Below are positions 1-7,208 of a DNA stretch of 10,333 nt, piece after piece. A model generated the notes under the pieces. It ran no database searches and was not told the origin of the DNA. It saw only the letters and a list, made by a program, of their open reading frames with translations. Origin of the DNA: Pavlovales sp. CCMP2436 (lineage: Eukaryota > Haptophyta > Pavlovophyceae > Pavlovales); contig MU632061.1 in assembly GCA_026770615.1 (NCBI GenBank), positions 1 through 10,333 of the forward strand, written 5' to 3'. Every line of letters begins with the position of its first letter. The first letter of the stretch is position 1. The position numbers and the translations under genes are program-made.

Positions 1-22
1 TATATATATATATATATATATC
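1..22. repeat. (TA)n microsatellite
   Basis: Uninterrupted alternating TA from the left edge of the window, so the true length is unknown. Similar TA tracts recur at 313-330, 438-452 and 3653-3673, where they adjoin copies of a dispersed repeat. Confidence 0.95.
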
Positions 23-43
23 TAATTGACGAGAAGATATATG

Positions 44-287
44 GCGCGCTGGCCACGATCGCTGCCCAGCGTGGGAACACGACAAACAGCAACTAGCAGA
101 TCATCTCCCTAAACGCCCTTGCCCGAGCACATTACCGGAGATCCATCGGCACGCCTGGTGACGTCCAAGCCAGCGCGCGTGCCGATGGATCTCCGGTAGT
201 GTGCCCGGGCAAGAGCGTTTAGGGAGATGATCTGCTGGTTGCTGTTTGTCGTGTTCCCACGCTGGGCAGCGATCGGGGCCAGCGCGC
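44..287. repeat. Long inverted repeat (111-bp arms, 22-bp spacer)
   Basis: Arm 44-154 pairs with arm 177-287 around a 22-nt spacer (155-176). Paired positions sum to 331 throughout, so there are no indels and only a few mismatches. The arms carry the coding unit also found at 1001-1141, once on each strand. Transcribed or single-stranded, this would fold into a very stable hairpin. One mismatch is C/T at about position 99, turning a CAG codon in the right-arm reading into TAG in the left arm. Confidence 0.93.
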
Positions 288-314
288 TCAAGCGCGCGAG
301 CAGCAGTTGCGCAT
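174..314 (-). repeat. 141-bp dispersed coding repeat, copy 2
   Basis: Collinear with 1001-1141 at a constant offset of 827 and without indels, and in inverted form with 44-154. Read on the minus strand it encodes the peptide ending in AQRGNTTNSNQQIISLN, followed by ARAHYRRSIGTR, with no stop. An M-initiated frame on the minus strand spans 109-357, but its ends lie in unrelated repeat DNA, so it is probably not a gene by itself. Confidence 0.85.
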
Positions 315-382
315 ATATACATATATATAGCGGCTCGGCATGGTTCATGATGTTCACTCATTGACTTCGTCGACGTTCAACA
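312..382. repeat. (TA)n-linked dispersed repeat, copy A
   Basis: A TA tract followed by GCGGCTCGGCATGGTTCA and then a TGTTCACTCA / TGACTT / GTCGACGT core. It differs from copies B and C by a short internal deletion after GGTTCA. It lies between copies 2 and 3 of the 141-bp repeat. Confidence 0.8.
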
Positions 383-384
383 GG

Positions 385-438
385 GCGTTTAGGGAGATGA
401 TCTGCTGGTTGCTGTTTGTCGTGTTCCCACGCTGGGCA
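385..438 (-). repeat. Truncated copy 3 of the 141-bp coding repeat
   Basis: Fifty-four bases identical to 215-268, cut at both ends and joined on each side to the (TA)n-linked repeat. The abrupt borders suggest recombination or template switching rather than gradual decay. Confidence 0.85.
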
Positions 439-512
439 TATAATATATATAGCGGCTCGGCATGGTTCAACAGGTGTTGTTCACTCACTGACTTGGTCGA
501 TGTCAGACGTTA
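437..512. repeat. (TA)n-linked dispersed repeat, copy B
   Basis: A TA tract followed by GCGGCTCGGCATGGTTCA, then a CAACA-GG-TGTTG mini-hairpin, TCACTCACTGACTTGGTCGA and GTCAGACGTTA. It matches copy C (3652-3734) almost base for base. Its right edge abuts the AT-rich lipase-like fragment. Confidence 0.85.
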
Positions 513-892
513 TTATATAATATGGTATGGCGAAGCACCCTTATTATACGTTAAAACGAACGCCATATTATCGGCACATATCTCCACTAGCCAACAACCG
601 AGGCTATGACCAACGTGGTCTGGGGCTGTATTATATTTGATTTGTATTTGTCTGGTTATTTTCCTAGCAGACCAAACCCGTGGGTCTAAACCCGAATGAT
701 TAATAGCAAGTAAAACATCTAAATCAAAAAATCTTTAGCATTTGAACTACCTCTATTTAGTATTAATGCTTTCCCATCTCGAATCCAAACATTCGTTTCT
801 ATATTAGATAAATCAGTATCATGTTTATAACCAATATTTTTCATTTTTGTTTTCGCATCCTCATCACTATAGGAAGCTTTTATATTTATGAT
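513..892 (-). pseudogene. Class-3-lipase-like protein, frameshifted fragment
   Basis: Two minus-strand frames form one lipase-like protein. The first (about 892-730) reads YSDEDAKTKM, then VWIRDGKALILNRGSS. The second (about 736-516) contains GHSLG at 597-611, the serine-nucleophile elbow of alpha/beta-hydrolase lipases, followed by LTYNKGASPY. RDG...LILNRGS followed by GHSLG is the order expected for class-3 lipases. Such an enzyme would hydrolyse lipid esters; related proteins occur in large DNA viruses. The residue after GHSLG is Cys rather than the usual Gly. The frames are offset by one base at an A run (726-731). The downstream end is TAA at 513-515. The 5' end is lost at a junction with GC-rich DNA near 893, and candidate upstream sequence lies at 1284-1390. 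The lipase identity is an inference from motifs. Confidence 0.62.
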
Positions 893-1307
893 AGGGATTC
901 AAGCTGGCGTCTGACTGTTCTGAATGTTGTGCTGGTCTGAGCGCTGCGTCGCCCATTGCCTGCTGCGTGCCTTAGTCGGCTGTCCTGGCTTGGGCCCCAC
1001 CGCGCGTGCCGATGGATCTCCGGTAGTGTGCCCGGCCAAGGGCGGTTAGGATGATGATCTACTGGTTGTTGTTTGTCGTGTTCCCACGCTGGGCAGCGAT
1101 CGGGGCCAGCGCGCTCAAGCGCGCGAGCAGCTGCTGCGCATGGCCGCGTGCCGCGATCGTTCTGATCGTGTCGATGAGCTGCTTCTTGATGCGCGCGGCC
1201 GCCTCCATCGGACTCACGCCCATCAGCGCGTACATCTTGCGGCCTCCCTGCGCCGCGATTTCTTTGACGAGCGAGTGCGATATGTCACAGCGTTTTCCAA
1301 CAATGGG
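870..1307 (-). pseudogene. Unknown Ala/Gln-rich protein containing the 141-bp repeat, with in-frame TAG and TAA
   Basis: A single minus-strand frame runs from 1307 to 870 with TAG at 1059-1061 and TAA at 972-974 inside it and no frameshift. The N-terminal part (about 1305-1062) contains SLVKEIAAQGGRKMYALMGV and IKKQLIDTIRTIAARGHAQQ, likely helical and partly basic. A possible Met is at 1233-1235. The C-terminal part is Gln/Ala-rich (GTQQAMGDAALRPAQ). The TAG replaces a CAG intact in copies 174-314 and 385-438. The frame continues a few codons into AT-rich DNA and ends at TAG 867-869. I do not recognise the family. It could be a decayed host or mobile-element gene, or a gene read with reassigned stop codons. 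Confidence 0.5.
1001..1141 (-). repeat. 141-bp dispersed coding repeat, copy 4
   Basis: Same length as copy 2 (174-314) and collinear with it. It differs by scattered substitutions, including the change that makes TAG at 1059-1061. It is the only copy set in a longer open protein context, so it may be the source of the others. Confidence 0.85.
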
Positions 1308-1390
1308 TTAGGTTCTACCGATATAGATTTAGTCGATCCAGTATTTATATATCTACTGAACATATAAGCGCTTCGGGTAGGTCTACCAAA
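1284..1390 (-). pseudogene. AT-rich coding fragment, possibly virus-derived
   Basis: The minus strand reads FGRPTRSAYMFSRY and then STKSISVEPNPLLENAV, with codon use like the AT-rich viral blocks. The reading then runs into GC-rich DNA. Its position and strand fit an upstream part of the lipase-like gene at 513-892, separated from it by the GC-rich segment about 893-1283. That link is inference from order and composition. Confidence 0.35.
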
Positions 1391-1517
1391 AAATGAATTG
1401 CATTTTTATTTAATTTATCCAAACATATATATAGGGCCAGTGTGGGGTTCCGATATTTGGGATTTTGAAAACTTACGGACTTCGTACTGAAAATGGGCTT
1501 AAATTCAGGTCCAGGAT
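1391..1517. other. AT-rich spacer without a recognisable gene
   Basis: AT-rich sequence with a short CATATATATAG tract near 1423-1434. I see no coherent coding frame, RNA gene or terminator. Confidence 0.5.
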
Positions 1518-1655
1518 TGGGGGCGGGCGCCTATGTGACAGAGGGCGGCGGGGCGGGGGCGGCTGGCGTGACAGAGGGCCTTCTGGCGGGAGATTTTGAA
1601 CTGGGTTGGGGGCCCCGGGGGGGCCGGCGGGGCGGGGGGGGGCGGCGGGGCACCC
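1518..1655 (+). other. G-rich tract with quadruplex potential
   Basis: The plus strand has many runs of three or more G with short loops, including a run of nine near 1632-1641, and two GTGACAGAGGG motifs (about 1535 and 1568). Minus-strand proline-rich frames here are low-complexity shadows of the G runs. G-quadruplex formation is inferred from base pattern only. Confidence 0.55.
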
Positions 1656-1771
1656 GAAATTTAAAATTATAAAAATATGTATAATTTAGAATTGACGGGC
1701 GAAGCGCGTACTGCACCGGACAGAGCTGATGGTTCTGTACTGCGCGCGTGCATGAGGGGCAGTGTCTGAGT

Positions 1772-1807
1772 GCTTGCAGGGCTTGCGGAGCTTGCAGGGC
1801 TTGCAGA
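1772..1807. repeat. 9-bp tandem repeat (GCTTGCAGG type, four units)
   Basis: Four consecutive 9-nt units: GCTTGCAGG, GCTTGCGGA, GCTTGCAGG, GCTTGCAGA. The period is a multiple of three, but no convincing gene covers it. Confidence 0.85.
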
Positions 1808-1888
1808 GGCTGGGCCGGGCCCGGCAATAATTTGCGGGGGGGGGTATTGGGCGGCCATCTTGCATCTTGGTCATGATGGCTTGGGGTC

Positions 1889-2160
1889 TCAGTCGTGGTG
1901 GGAGGCAAGGTGGATGGCCAGGTGCGCGTCGCTCTCGAGCTCGGTGTTCATGCACGCACAGCAGTGGTCGCAGTTGTAGAGATGCGGGTTGGGGGGCGGG
2001 GAGCGGGCGAGCGCGCGCCTCTGCTTCTTGTAGATGGTGAGCGTGATCTCCTCATCAACCTCTGCAGGCGTCTTGCGGGGCGGCTTGCGAGGGAGCTTGC
2101 CCGTCGAACCGCGCGTGCAGTGCTCCTTGTCCGGCTTGGCCGGGGTGACGGTCGGCGTGA
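1889..2160 (-). CDS. C-terminal part of a C2H2 zinc-finger protein (N-terminus truncated)
   Basis: The minus strand is open without a stop from the AT/GC junction near 2160 to TGA at 1889-1891. A basic linker comes first (TRGSTGKLPRKPPRK), then an acidic-to-basic stretch (EVDEEITLTIYKKQRRALAR). A classic C2H2 finger follows at 1970-1912, with spacing C-x2-C-x12-H-x3-H and sequence starting YNCDHCCACMN. The protein ends seven residues after the last zinc-binding His. Single-finger proteins of this kind usually bind nucleic acid or protein. No Met lies in the GC-rich part and the frame meets a stop soon after entering the AT-rich block, so the 5' end was probably lost at that junction. The basic region slightly resembles a histone tail, which I do not take as homology. 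Confidence 0.55.
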
Positions 2161-2199
2161 ATATATAAGATTATATAGAAAAAAAATCCCGTTATATTC

Positions 2200-2810
2200 A
2201 TATCATAAATATAAGATCTCAGTATTTGGCGAACAGGCTTTTTTAGAACTTAAGGCTATTACAAATTCTAATGCTACTGAAATAACTTCATTAGGTAGTA
2301 CATTAAATTCGTTTTAAACCGAAACATACAATCAAATAGGTCAAATGGATTCTCTGATTAGCACAAAAATGGAAATTTAACAACCAACGGAAATTTTAAA
2401 ACAAAAAATGGAAATTTAGAAAATACAAATAGTAAAATATCTGCGAGAAATACTGAATTGACATCATCAAATCAAGCTATCAATTTTCGGCTATTGTCCT
2501 CAAAATATATTACACCTGAGAATTCTCAAAACAACAATACAGCTAATACATATTTGTCTAAAGGAGAGTTCAACAATTACCTCACTACTCAGGCTATTAA
2601 GGATCTGTTACAGGATGTCGCAAAGAAGTTATAAATAATACATTGAATGAGCTTGGAGTTATCAAAAACATCGTGGGAGCTTCATTAATATCCGGAGGCA
2701 TGACTCTAGGCGGGCAGGTTGTTAATAAAATTGACGCTGGATTTTTAAACTTAGATGGTAGAGCCATAGCTAATTCGAACGCTATTGATGTCATAAAGCA
2801 TAATACGTCA
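2200..2810 (+). pseudogene. Tail-fibre-like Asn/Ser-rich viral protein, 5' part, frameshifted
   Basis: The coding region is continuous in character but not in frame. It runs from FGEQAFLELKAITNSNATEI (about 2222) through an NGNL..NGNF..NGNL repeat segment and TYLSKGEFNNYLTTQAIKDL to GASLISGGMTLGGQVV (about 2680) and AIANSNAIDVIKH (about 2800). TAA interrupts it at 2315-2317, and one-base shifts occur at A runs 2365-2369 and 2622-2624. The Asn/Ser/Thr richness and short repeats resemble fibre or adhesin proteins of phages and large DNA viruses, which trimerise and contact the host surface. GC-rich DNA replaces the frame at about 2811, and similar protein resumes at 3034. No start codon is evident; upstream is an AT-rich stretch. 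Confidence 0.55.
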
Positions 2811-2946
2811 CCGCTGGGATCACCAATGGACTCGCTTGCTCGCGCACTGTCGGGCGGCCCCGCGTTGCGCAGCGACGTCAGCGCTTTGTTTTCGGCATCC
2901 TCATCATCCACCACTTCTACCAGCTCCTCACTTCGGCGTAGCGCGT
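2811..2946. mobile_element. GC-rich insertion in the tail-fibre-like gene
   Basis: An abrupt switch to GC-rich sequence in the middle of the AT-rich coding region. It is followed directly by the 90-bp repeat, and the fibre-like coding resumes after that. The Ser-rich read-through peptide has no recognisable domain. No terminal repeats are visible, so the mechanism is unknown. Confidence 0.5.
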
Positions 2947-3036
2947 AGGAGCCTGCGTCGGAGCGCTAAGATCAGCCTGACTTGAACTTGAAACGTACCG
3001 CCAGCCCGAACCCCCCTACATTAATATAACAGACAT
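2947..3036. repeat. 90-bp dispersed direct repeat, copy 1
   Basis: Matches 6797-6886 with only three differences seen (2968/6818, 3030/6880, 3031/6881). It starts AGGAGCCTGCGTCGGAGCGC, contains a C run and ends in AT-rich ATATAA..GACATG. Here it forms the right border of a GC-rich insertion. Confidence 0.93.
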
Positions 3037-3651
3037 GACAACTTTAGTCGATACAAAAGCAGATTATCTAGTTGTAAATTCGTCAAATATTAAGCATGAC
3101 ATAGCGATTACATCAAACAATAACAAATTCTCAAATTATTACACAATTTAGGACACTGATACATATTTATCTTGTAAAGTGAATGGGTCAATGTTCAACA
3201 CGTTAAGCAATGTAATAAACTCTTCGAATACGCGTTATGATTCTAATAGTTTACATTTACAAAATAGACCAACTAGTTCAGTAAATAACGATGAAAATTT
3301 TGTAAGCTTTTCAAACGTTGTTCTATCAAATGTTAATAATATAGCATCGAAAGTTGATACCGTAGATTACAACTCAAACAATGTAAATATATCAAGTAAT
3401 TTAGCATTAAAATTATATATTTCTGATTACAATATAGTTATTAAAATAGCATTGAAAGTTGATACCGTAGATTACAACTCAAACAATGTAAATATATCAA
3501 GTAATTTAGCATTAAAGTTATATATTTCTGATTACAATATAGGTACTAAAACCGATCAAACCGGTTTAATAACTTTAAGTAACGTCATCAACTCTTCAAA
3601 TACGCGTTACGATAGCAATATCGATCTCAAAGCAGACCAGTCAGATGTAAA
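3034..3651 (+). pseudogene. Tail-fibre-like repeat protein, middle part
   Basis: The frame resumes at DMTTLVDTKADY (3034) and has one stop (TAG at 3150-3152) before an open stretch of more than 150 residues. Modules repeat: NSSNTRYDSN, LKxDxxDYN, VNISSNLALKLYISDYN. Alternating polar residues with regular hydrophobics (VI, LS, LK) suggest a coiled-coil or beta-fibre shaft like that of trimeric tail fibres. A 105-bp tandem duplication lies at 3341-3550. The frame is broken at 3652 by a (TA)n-linked repeat. Family placement rests on repeat style only; the host receptor is unknown. Confidence 0.6.
3341..3550 (+). repeat. 105-bp in-frame tandem duplication (35 residues x 2)
   Basis: Unit 3341-3445 is repeated at 3446-3550 with few differences. 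The unit encodes LKVDTVDYNSNNVNISSN and then LALKLYISDYNI. It lengthens the fibre shaft by 35 residues and keeps the frame. The high identity points to a recent event. Confidence 0.9.
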
Positions 3652-3734
3652 CATATATATATATATATATATAGCAGCTCAGCATGGTTCAACAGGTGTT
3701 GTTCACTCACTGACTTGGTCGACGTCAGACGTTA
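3652..3734. repeat. (TA)n-linked dispersed repeat, copy C
   Basis: About 22 nt of TA followed by GCAGCTCAGCATGGTTCA, the CAACA-GG-TGTTG mini-hairpin, and TCACTCACTGACTTGGTCGA, then GTCAGACGTTA, as in copy B. It sits exactly where the tail-fibre frame stops making sense. Confidence 0.87.
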
Positions 3735-3875
3735 GTCCTGGCAGCAGGGATGGTGGTGGTAGAGGTGAGGTTGGTGGTGAACTCGTAGCAATTGCCACAG
3801 GTCCCCCCCCCCCTCCCCCCCACACACAGATGTATACTCGAAGTCTCGAACGTATAACATACAGAGTGTCGATAC
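3735..3875. mobile_element. Rest of the GC-rich insertion in the tail-fibre-like gene
   Basis: GC-richer sequence with GGT/GGTGGT runs, a long C tract (about 3804-3822) followed by CACACACA, and a return to AT-rich coding by about 3875. It continues from repeat copy C, so 3652-3875 looks like one insertion. No protein of its own is evident. Confidence 0.5.
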
Positions 3876-4730
3876 TAGGTCAGCTTTGAAAGTAGATACT
3901 TCTTATTACAACACAAAGAATGTAAATATATCAAGTAATTTAGCAATAAAACTATTTATTTTTGATTAAAACATAAGTAATAAAACCGATCAAACCGATT
4001 TTATAAATCTGAGTAATGTAATTAACTCTTCGAATACGCGTTATGATAATAGAATAGCTACTAAAGTAAATATTTCAGAATATAATACGAAAGTTCAATA
4101 ATTAGGATCTAATACTAGTAATACAAATGCTTATCGCAATTTCAGCTTTAGTTTTATCGACAATCAATGCAGCTGGATTATTAACTGCTGGAACGGCAAT
4201 ATCATGAAATATGTTAAACATAGTTGGTATAAACACGCTTTTACCAAGCAAATGACCGATAAGTGATTTTTCGAATTACGTATATGAAGCCAATATAAAT
4301 TTTAATAATAGGTATACTAAATTAGAAGACGATTATCTTCTATCATTAAAAGTGGATATATCAACATATAGTAACAATAACAGTAACATTACGAATTCGA
4401 TGGCTATAAACACAAGTAATATTGAACTCAACGCAAATAAAATAAATACTTACACAAAAACCGAATCTGATTCTATTTCGAATTTGAAAGCAAATCAAAC
4501 CGATTTCACAATTCTAAACAGCAATGTAAATACGTCAAATACTCGCTATAATACAGAAATTAACAATTTATCAAATAATGTTTTATTGAATTATAGCAAT
4601 ATAAATATAAAATTGAATACGACCGATTGCAATTATAATGATATTTTATTTCGGGTAATATTTTGCTAAAAGCAAATCAAGCGATTTCATATTATTAAAC
4701 AGCAATGTAAATACATCGAATATTCACAGT
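3876..4730 (+). pseudogene. Tail-fibre-like repeat protein, 3' part, broken
   Basis: The same protein style resumes at TRSALKVDTSYYN (about 3876) with NVNISSNLAIKL and NSSNTRYDNR. Stops lie at 3967-3969 (TAA, where sister modules have Tyr), 4099-4101 (TAA), and two TGA codons in the segment about 4205-4266. A hydrophobic stretch, ALVLSTINAAGLLTAGTAIS (about 4146-4205), is unlike the rest. A clean open part follows at 4352-4669 (LKANQTDFTILNSNVNTSN). One-base shifts occur at T run 4649-4651 and at 4679-4680. The coding ends at about 4725, where the opposite-strand LamG-like frame starts, so an inversion junction is possible. Confidence 0.55.
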
Positions 4731-5456
4731 AACCGGTGGAGGATCAACAAGAAATGCTGAGATATCACCACGTCTAAACCAATCTCGATCTTGTTTTGTT
4801 ATCGTACCCAATAAATTTTTACCATTCCCAGAGGTGTCTGTGTTATCGTATAAAAGATACTCGACAAGTGGAATATCCATTGATAAAGTCAAATCATCGA
4901 TCTGTGTCTCTTCTAACGAAGGCTTTAAGAATATTTTGAAATCTGACAGAAGTGATGCGTTTGAATATATTTTTAATAAGCTTGTGGTTGTATTGTCTGA
5001 AGTGAATAGTCTCAAAATATTTACTATGGCACCTGATGTAACATATGTTTGTAATATTTGATCGATATAAATATCAATTTCTCCATAATTGGATATTACT
5101 ATATCATAATGATGCCATATATTTGTATCAATATTCTCTAAAGTGAAAGTACGTCTAAAACTACCTAAACGGGAAAATCTCAACCGCATAGTTGTCGAAT
5201 TAAATAAATCACTGACACCCTCACATTCACTTTCCGTATTATTATTAGCAGTAATAAAATAATCACCGATTGAGAATTATTTTTTATACGATGTAGTACT
5301 ATTATTCTTGAAATCAAATGATATAATTAAACCTGTGTTTAATCCAGATCCTCCAAATATTGTTTGTTGTATATTTGAAGTATATTTGAAGGATCCAAAA
5401 GCGTTTCGACCATACCATCATCGAGTTGAATATATGACTTATCAGTTAACTTTCAT
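4727..5456 (-). pseudogene. LamG/concanavalin-like jelly-roll protein, frameshifted
   Basis: The open part (5189-4695) reads TLENIDTNIWHHYDIVISNY, then GEIDIYIDQILQTY. W-HHYDIVI...GEIDIYID is the hallmark of LamG-type (Laminin_G_3) carbohydrate-binding folds. A segment resembling a C-terminal linker (RRGDISAFLVDPP) follows, and the last codons lie in inverted fibre DNA. The protein extends upstream: the same frame continues through TAA near 5272 to FGGSGLNTGLIISFDFKNNS. A one-base shift at T run 5404-5406 leads to SYIQLDDGMV and a likely start near 5456, after an AT-rich leader. It probably binds glycans on the virion or host surface. It follows the minus-strand fibre gene at 5498-6354 in the same direction and could be its partner. 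Confidence 0.6.
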
Positions 5457-5497
5457 ATTTATATATTTCTTCATTTGATTTTATGTAAGTGAATTAG

Positions 5498-6354
5498 TTA
5501 CCTCTCCCAGACGAATCCATATCATTGATGAATCGGTACTCCGCCCAACCTGATCCTAAGCGGTTTAAAGCGGTTTACTATCGGTTCGATGGATAGATTC
5601 GCAATAGTCCCATATGGTATTTGCTCTGACAATGGTAAACGTAGTGTGTATAAATCGAAATTTATATTAGTCATAAATCCATCGTATTTCTGGGCATAAT
5701 CTATTTCAGAACATTTTAGATCGCTTACGACCGGTATACCAGTGTAGGTCGTTAAAGCTATAATTTGACTTTCGATATTAGGCAAATTTGGAGTCGATAT
5801 AATGCCAGTGAAGTTTGCTCCGCTCAGACTTGCTTTTAGTACAAGCTTAGCATTATTTGACGTTATACTTTCTTTCAGTGAAATACTATCGTGTAATCCT
5901 AAAGCATAAACATCAGATGCTAGCGATCGATTGTTAAGATTTGTAATATTAGAATCAAATCTGATGTTAGAAGAATTTACATTAAAATTTAATAATATGA
6001 AATCATTTTGATTTGCTTTGAGTGATATATCGCTAGAGATTACAATTTTATTCAAATCATAATCGGTCGTATTGACTTTAAGATTTATATTACTGTCATA
6101 GCGGTAGGTGATGAATCTAATAATATCTAATAATAATCTAATAAAATCTAATAAAGATAATTTAATAATTTTATTTGACGATATATACGTATCTTCACAC
6201 CACTCTGGTACGGTAAACGTACACTGTCGCATCTATATATGTATCGTACCATTATGGTACTGATTCTTTGGAGATTCTCTATATTTTCGCAATATGTATT
6301 AGATTCATCAGGTACACTGGTAAACATTGATAAGATACATATAAACCTAATCAT
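5498..6354 (-). CDS. Tail-fibre-like protein with a FTG-type motif
   Basis: The main frame is 6232-5522 (236 residues). It has TYRYDSNINLKVNTTDYDLN, LKANQNDF and NVNSSNIRFDSN modules like those of the plus-strand fibre. Then comes LKASLSGANFTGIISTPN, a motif style common in phage and large-virus tail-fibre proteins (LKAPLxSPxFTG). A non-repetitive C-terminal domain (SEIDYAQKYDGFMTNINFDL to RIRLGGVPIHQ) follows. It ends at TGA 5522-5524; eight more codons in frame end at TAA 5498-5500. The N-terminus is uncertain: a separate frame, 6354-6148, starts MIRFICILSMFTSVPDESN and overlaps it, so a one-base break near 6230 is possible. A TTAGAT-like low-complexity stretch (6111-6165) may have expanded. 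Likely role: virion attachment. Confidence 0.65.
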
Positions 6355-6617
6355 TTACTACATAGTGTCGTATGAATCTATTCATAAGGCGCCCCTGTGT
6401 CGAAGACACATTTAAGACATTGATAAATACTGATAGATACTGATAAATACTCTCGACAGAATGCTAAGGCAATTTAAGTCTTCGTCAATGGGTCGCGGAC
6501 ATGCGACGCCAGTCGCTAGCAGGTATTTAACAGCGTCAAAAGGAAATAGGTGGAGGCATGTACGTATTTTTCACAAAATTATTTTCTAATATATACATAT
6601 ATAAGAATGGCAGATAA
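6355..6617. other. Intergenic AT-rich region with a 10-bp tandem repeat
   Basis: No convincing gene. Three 10-nt units, TGATAAATAC / TGATAGATAC / TGATAAATAC, occupy 6421-6450. Positions 6470-6560 are less AT-rich but carry no recognised frame. An AT-rich TATATACATATATAAG stretch near 6590-6605 could be a promoter for the short frames downstream. Confidence 0.5.
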
Positions 6618-6786
6618 ATGTGTTTACCGGTGATGATGAAACCCATAGTATTTGGTCGGTATAGTACATTTGAGGGTACAGTTCACGCAGTTGTTGAAAT
6701 ACAATACAAAAAAAGTGTGGCGAAGTAGAACATCACAAGTTTCCACATTTGATTTTTTATCGCTCGTCAATGCTTATGAAGATTAA
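6618..6786 (+). CDS. Two short overlapping frames of unknown function
   Basis: Frame one, 6618-6728, encodes 36 residues (MCLPVMMKPIVFGRYSTFEG, then TVHAVVEIQYKKSVAK). Frame two, 6649-6786, has no Met but reads protein-like at its end (STFDFLSLVNAYED) and stops at TAA 6784-6786, just before the 90-bp repeat. They may be two halves of one gene split by a one-base shift. No family is recognised, and coding status is uncertain. Confidence 0.3.
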
Positions 6787-6796
6787 AAAAGATATA

Positions 6797-6886
6797 AGGA
6801 GCCTGCGTCGGAGCGCTTAGATCAGCCTGACTTGAACTTGAAACGTACCGCCAGCCCGAACCCCCCTACATTAATATAAATGACAT
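6797..6886. repeat. 90-bp dispersed direct repeat, copy 2
   Basis: Second copy of 2947-3036. The GC-rich core 6798-6873 is flanked on both sides by ATATAA (6792-6797 and 6874-6879), as a target-site duplication would look. Copy 1 also has ATATAA on its right side but not on its left, so the duplication reading is tentative. Confidence 0.9.
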
Positions 6887-6920
6887 GCTTAGGTACTAGA
6901 AATATTTATTTGATATCTAC

Positions 6921-7157
6921 ATGTGTATTTGGAGTAGCAAGAATCATGTATCAATCCATAAAACTTATTTGATTGAATGGTATGATAAAATTGTCACAGT
7001 ACCAAATAACGGGACTCATATATATCTAGGCGACACTGATCATACTCTATATAAATGTAGCAAATCATGCCATGATACCGAAGAGGAGATGATTGATGTC
7101 CTTCTTACTGTATTCAAAGAATTATTTCCAATGGACGAGGAAACTAATAGACATTAA
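6921..7157 (+). CDS. Hypothetical protein, 78 residues
   Basis: An AT-rich frame with mixed, globular-looking sequence: YLIEWYDKIVTVPNNGTHIY, LGDTDHTLYKCSKSCHD, then an amphipathic end (EEEMIDVLLTVFKELFPMDE). The frame is open upstream to 6900, so the chosen Met may not be the start. It ends just before the GC-rich CCCAATC tract. Composition matches the viral blocks. No family is recognised; the acidic helical C-terminus and two Cys are the only notable features. Confidence 0.5.
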   Translation: MCIWSSKNHVSIHKTYLIEWYDKIVTVPNNGTHIYLGDTDHTLYKCSKSCHDTEEEMIDVLLTVFKELFPMDEETNRH

Positions 7158-7208
7158 TAGAATCTACGTCAATAGCATCAGACACCAGAGATGTTCATCT
7201 GCTCGAGG

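Noticed and set aside
340..609. Plus-strand frame of 89 residues
   Set aside because: Crosses repeat borders and is antisense to the lipase-like GHSLG segment.
1140..1367. Plus-strand frames of 75 and 86 residues over 1051-1367
   Set aside because: Antisense to the repeat-encoded minus-strand protein, which keeps one frame across more than 400 bases.
1531..1908. Minus-strand proline-rich frame
   Set aside because: Arises from G runs and the 9-bp tandem repeat. Its first codons overlap the zinc-finger gene in another frame; there is no domain.
4834..5061. Plus-strand frame of 75 residues
   Set aside because: Antisense to the LamG-like gene, whose motif evidence is on the minus strand.
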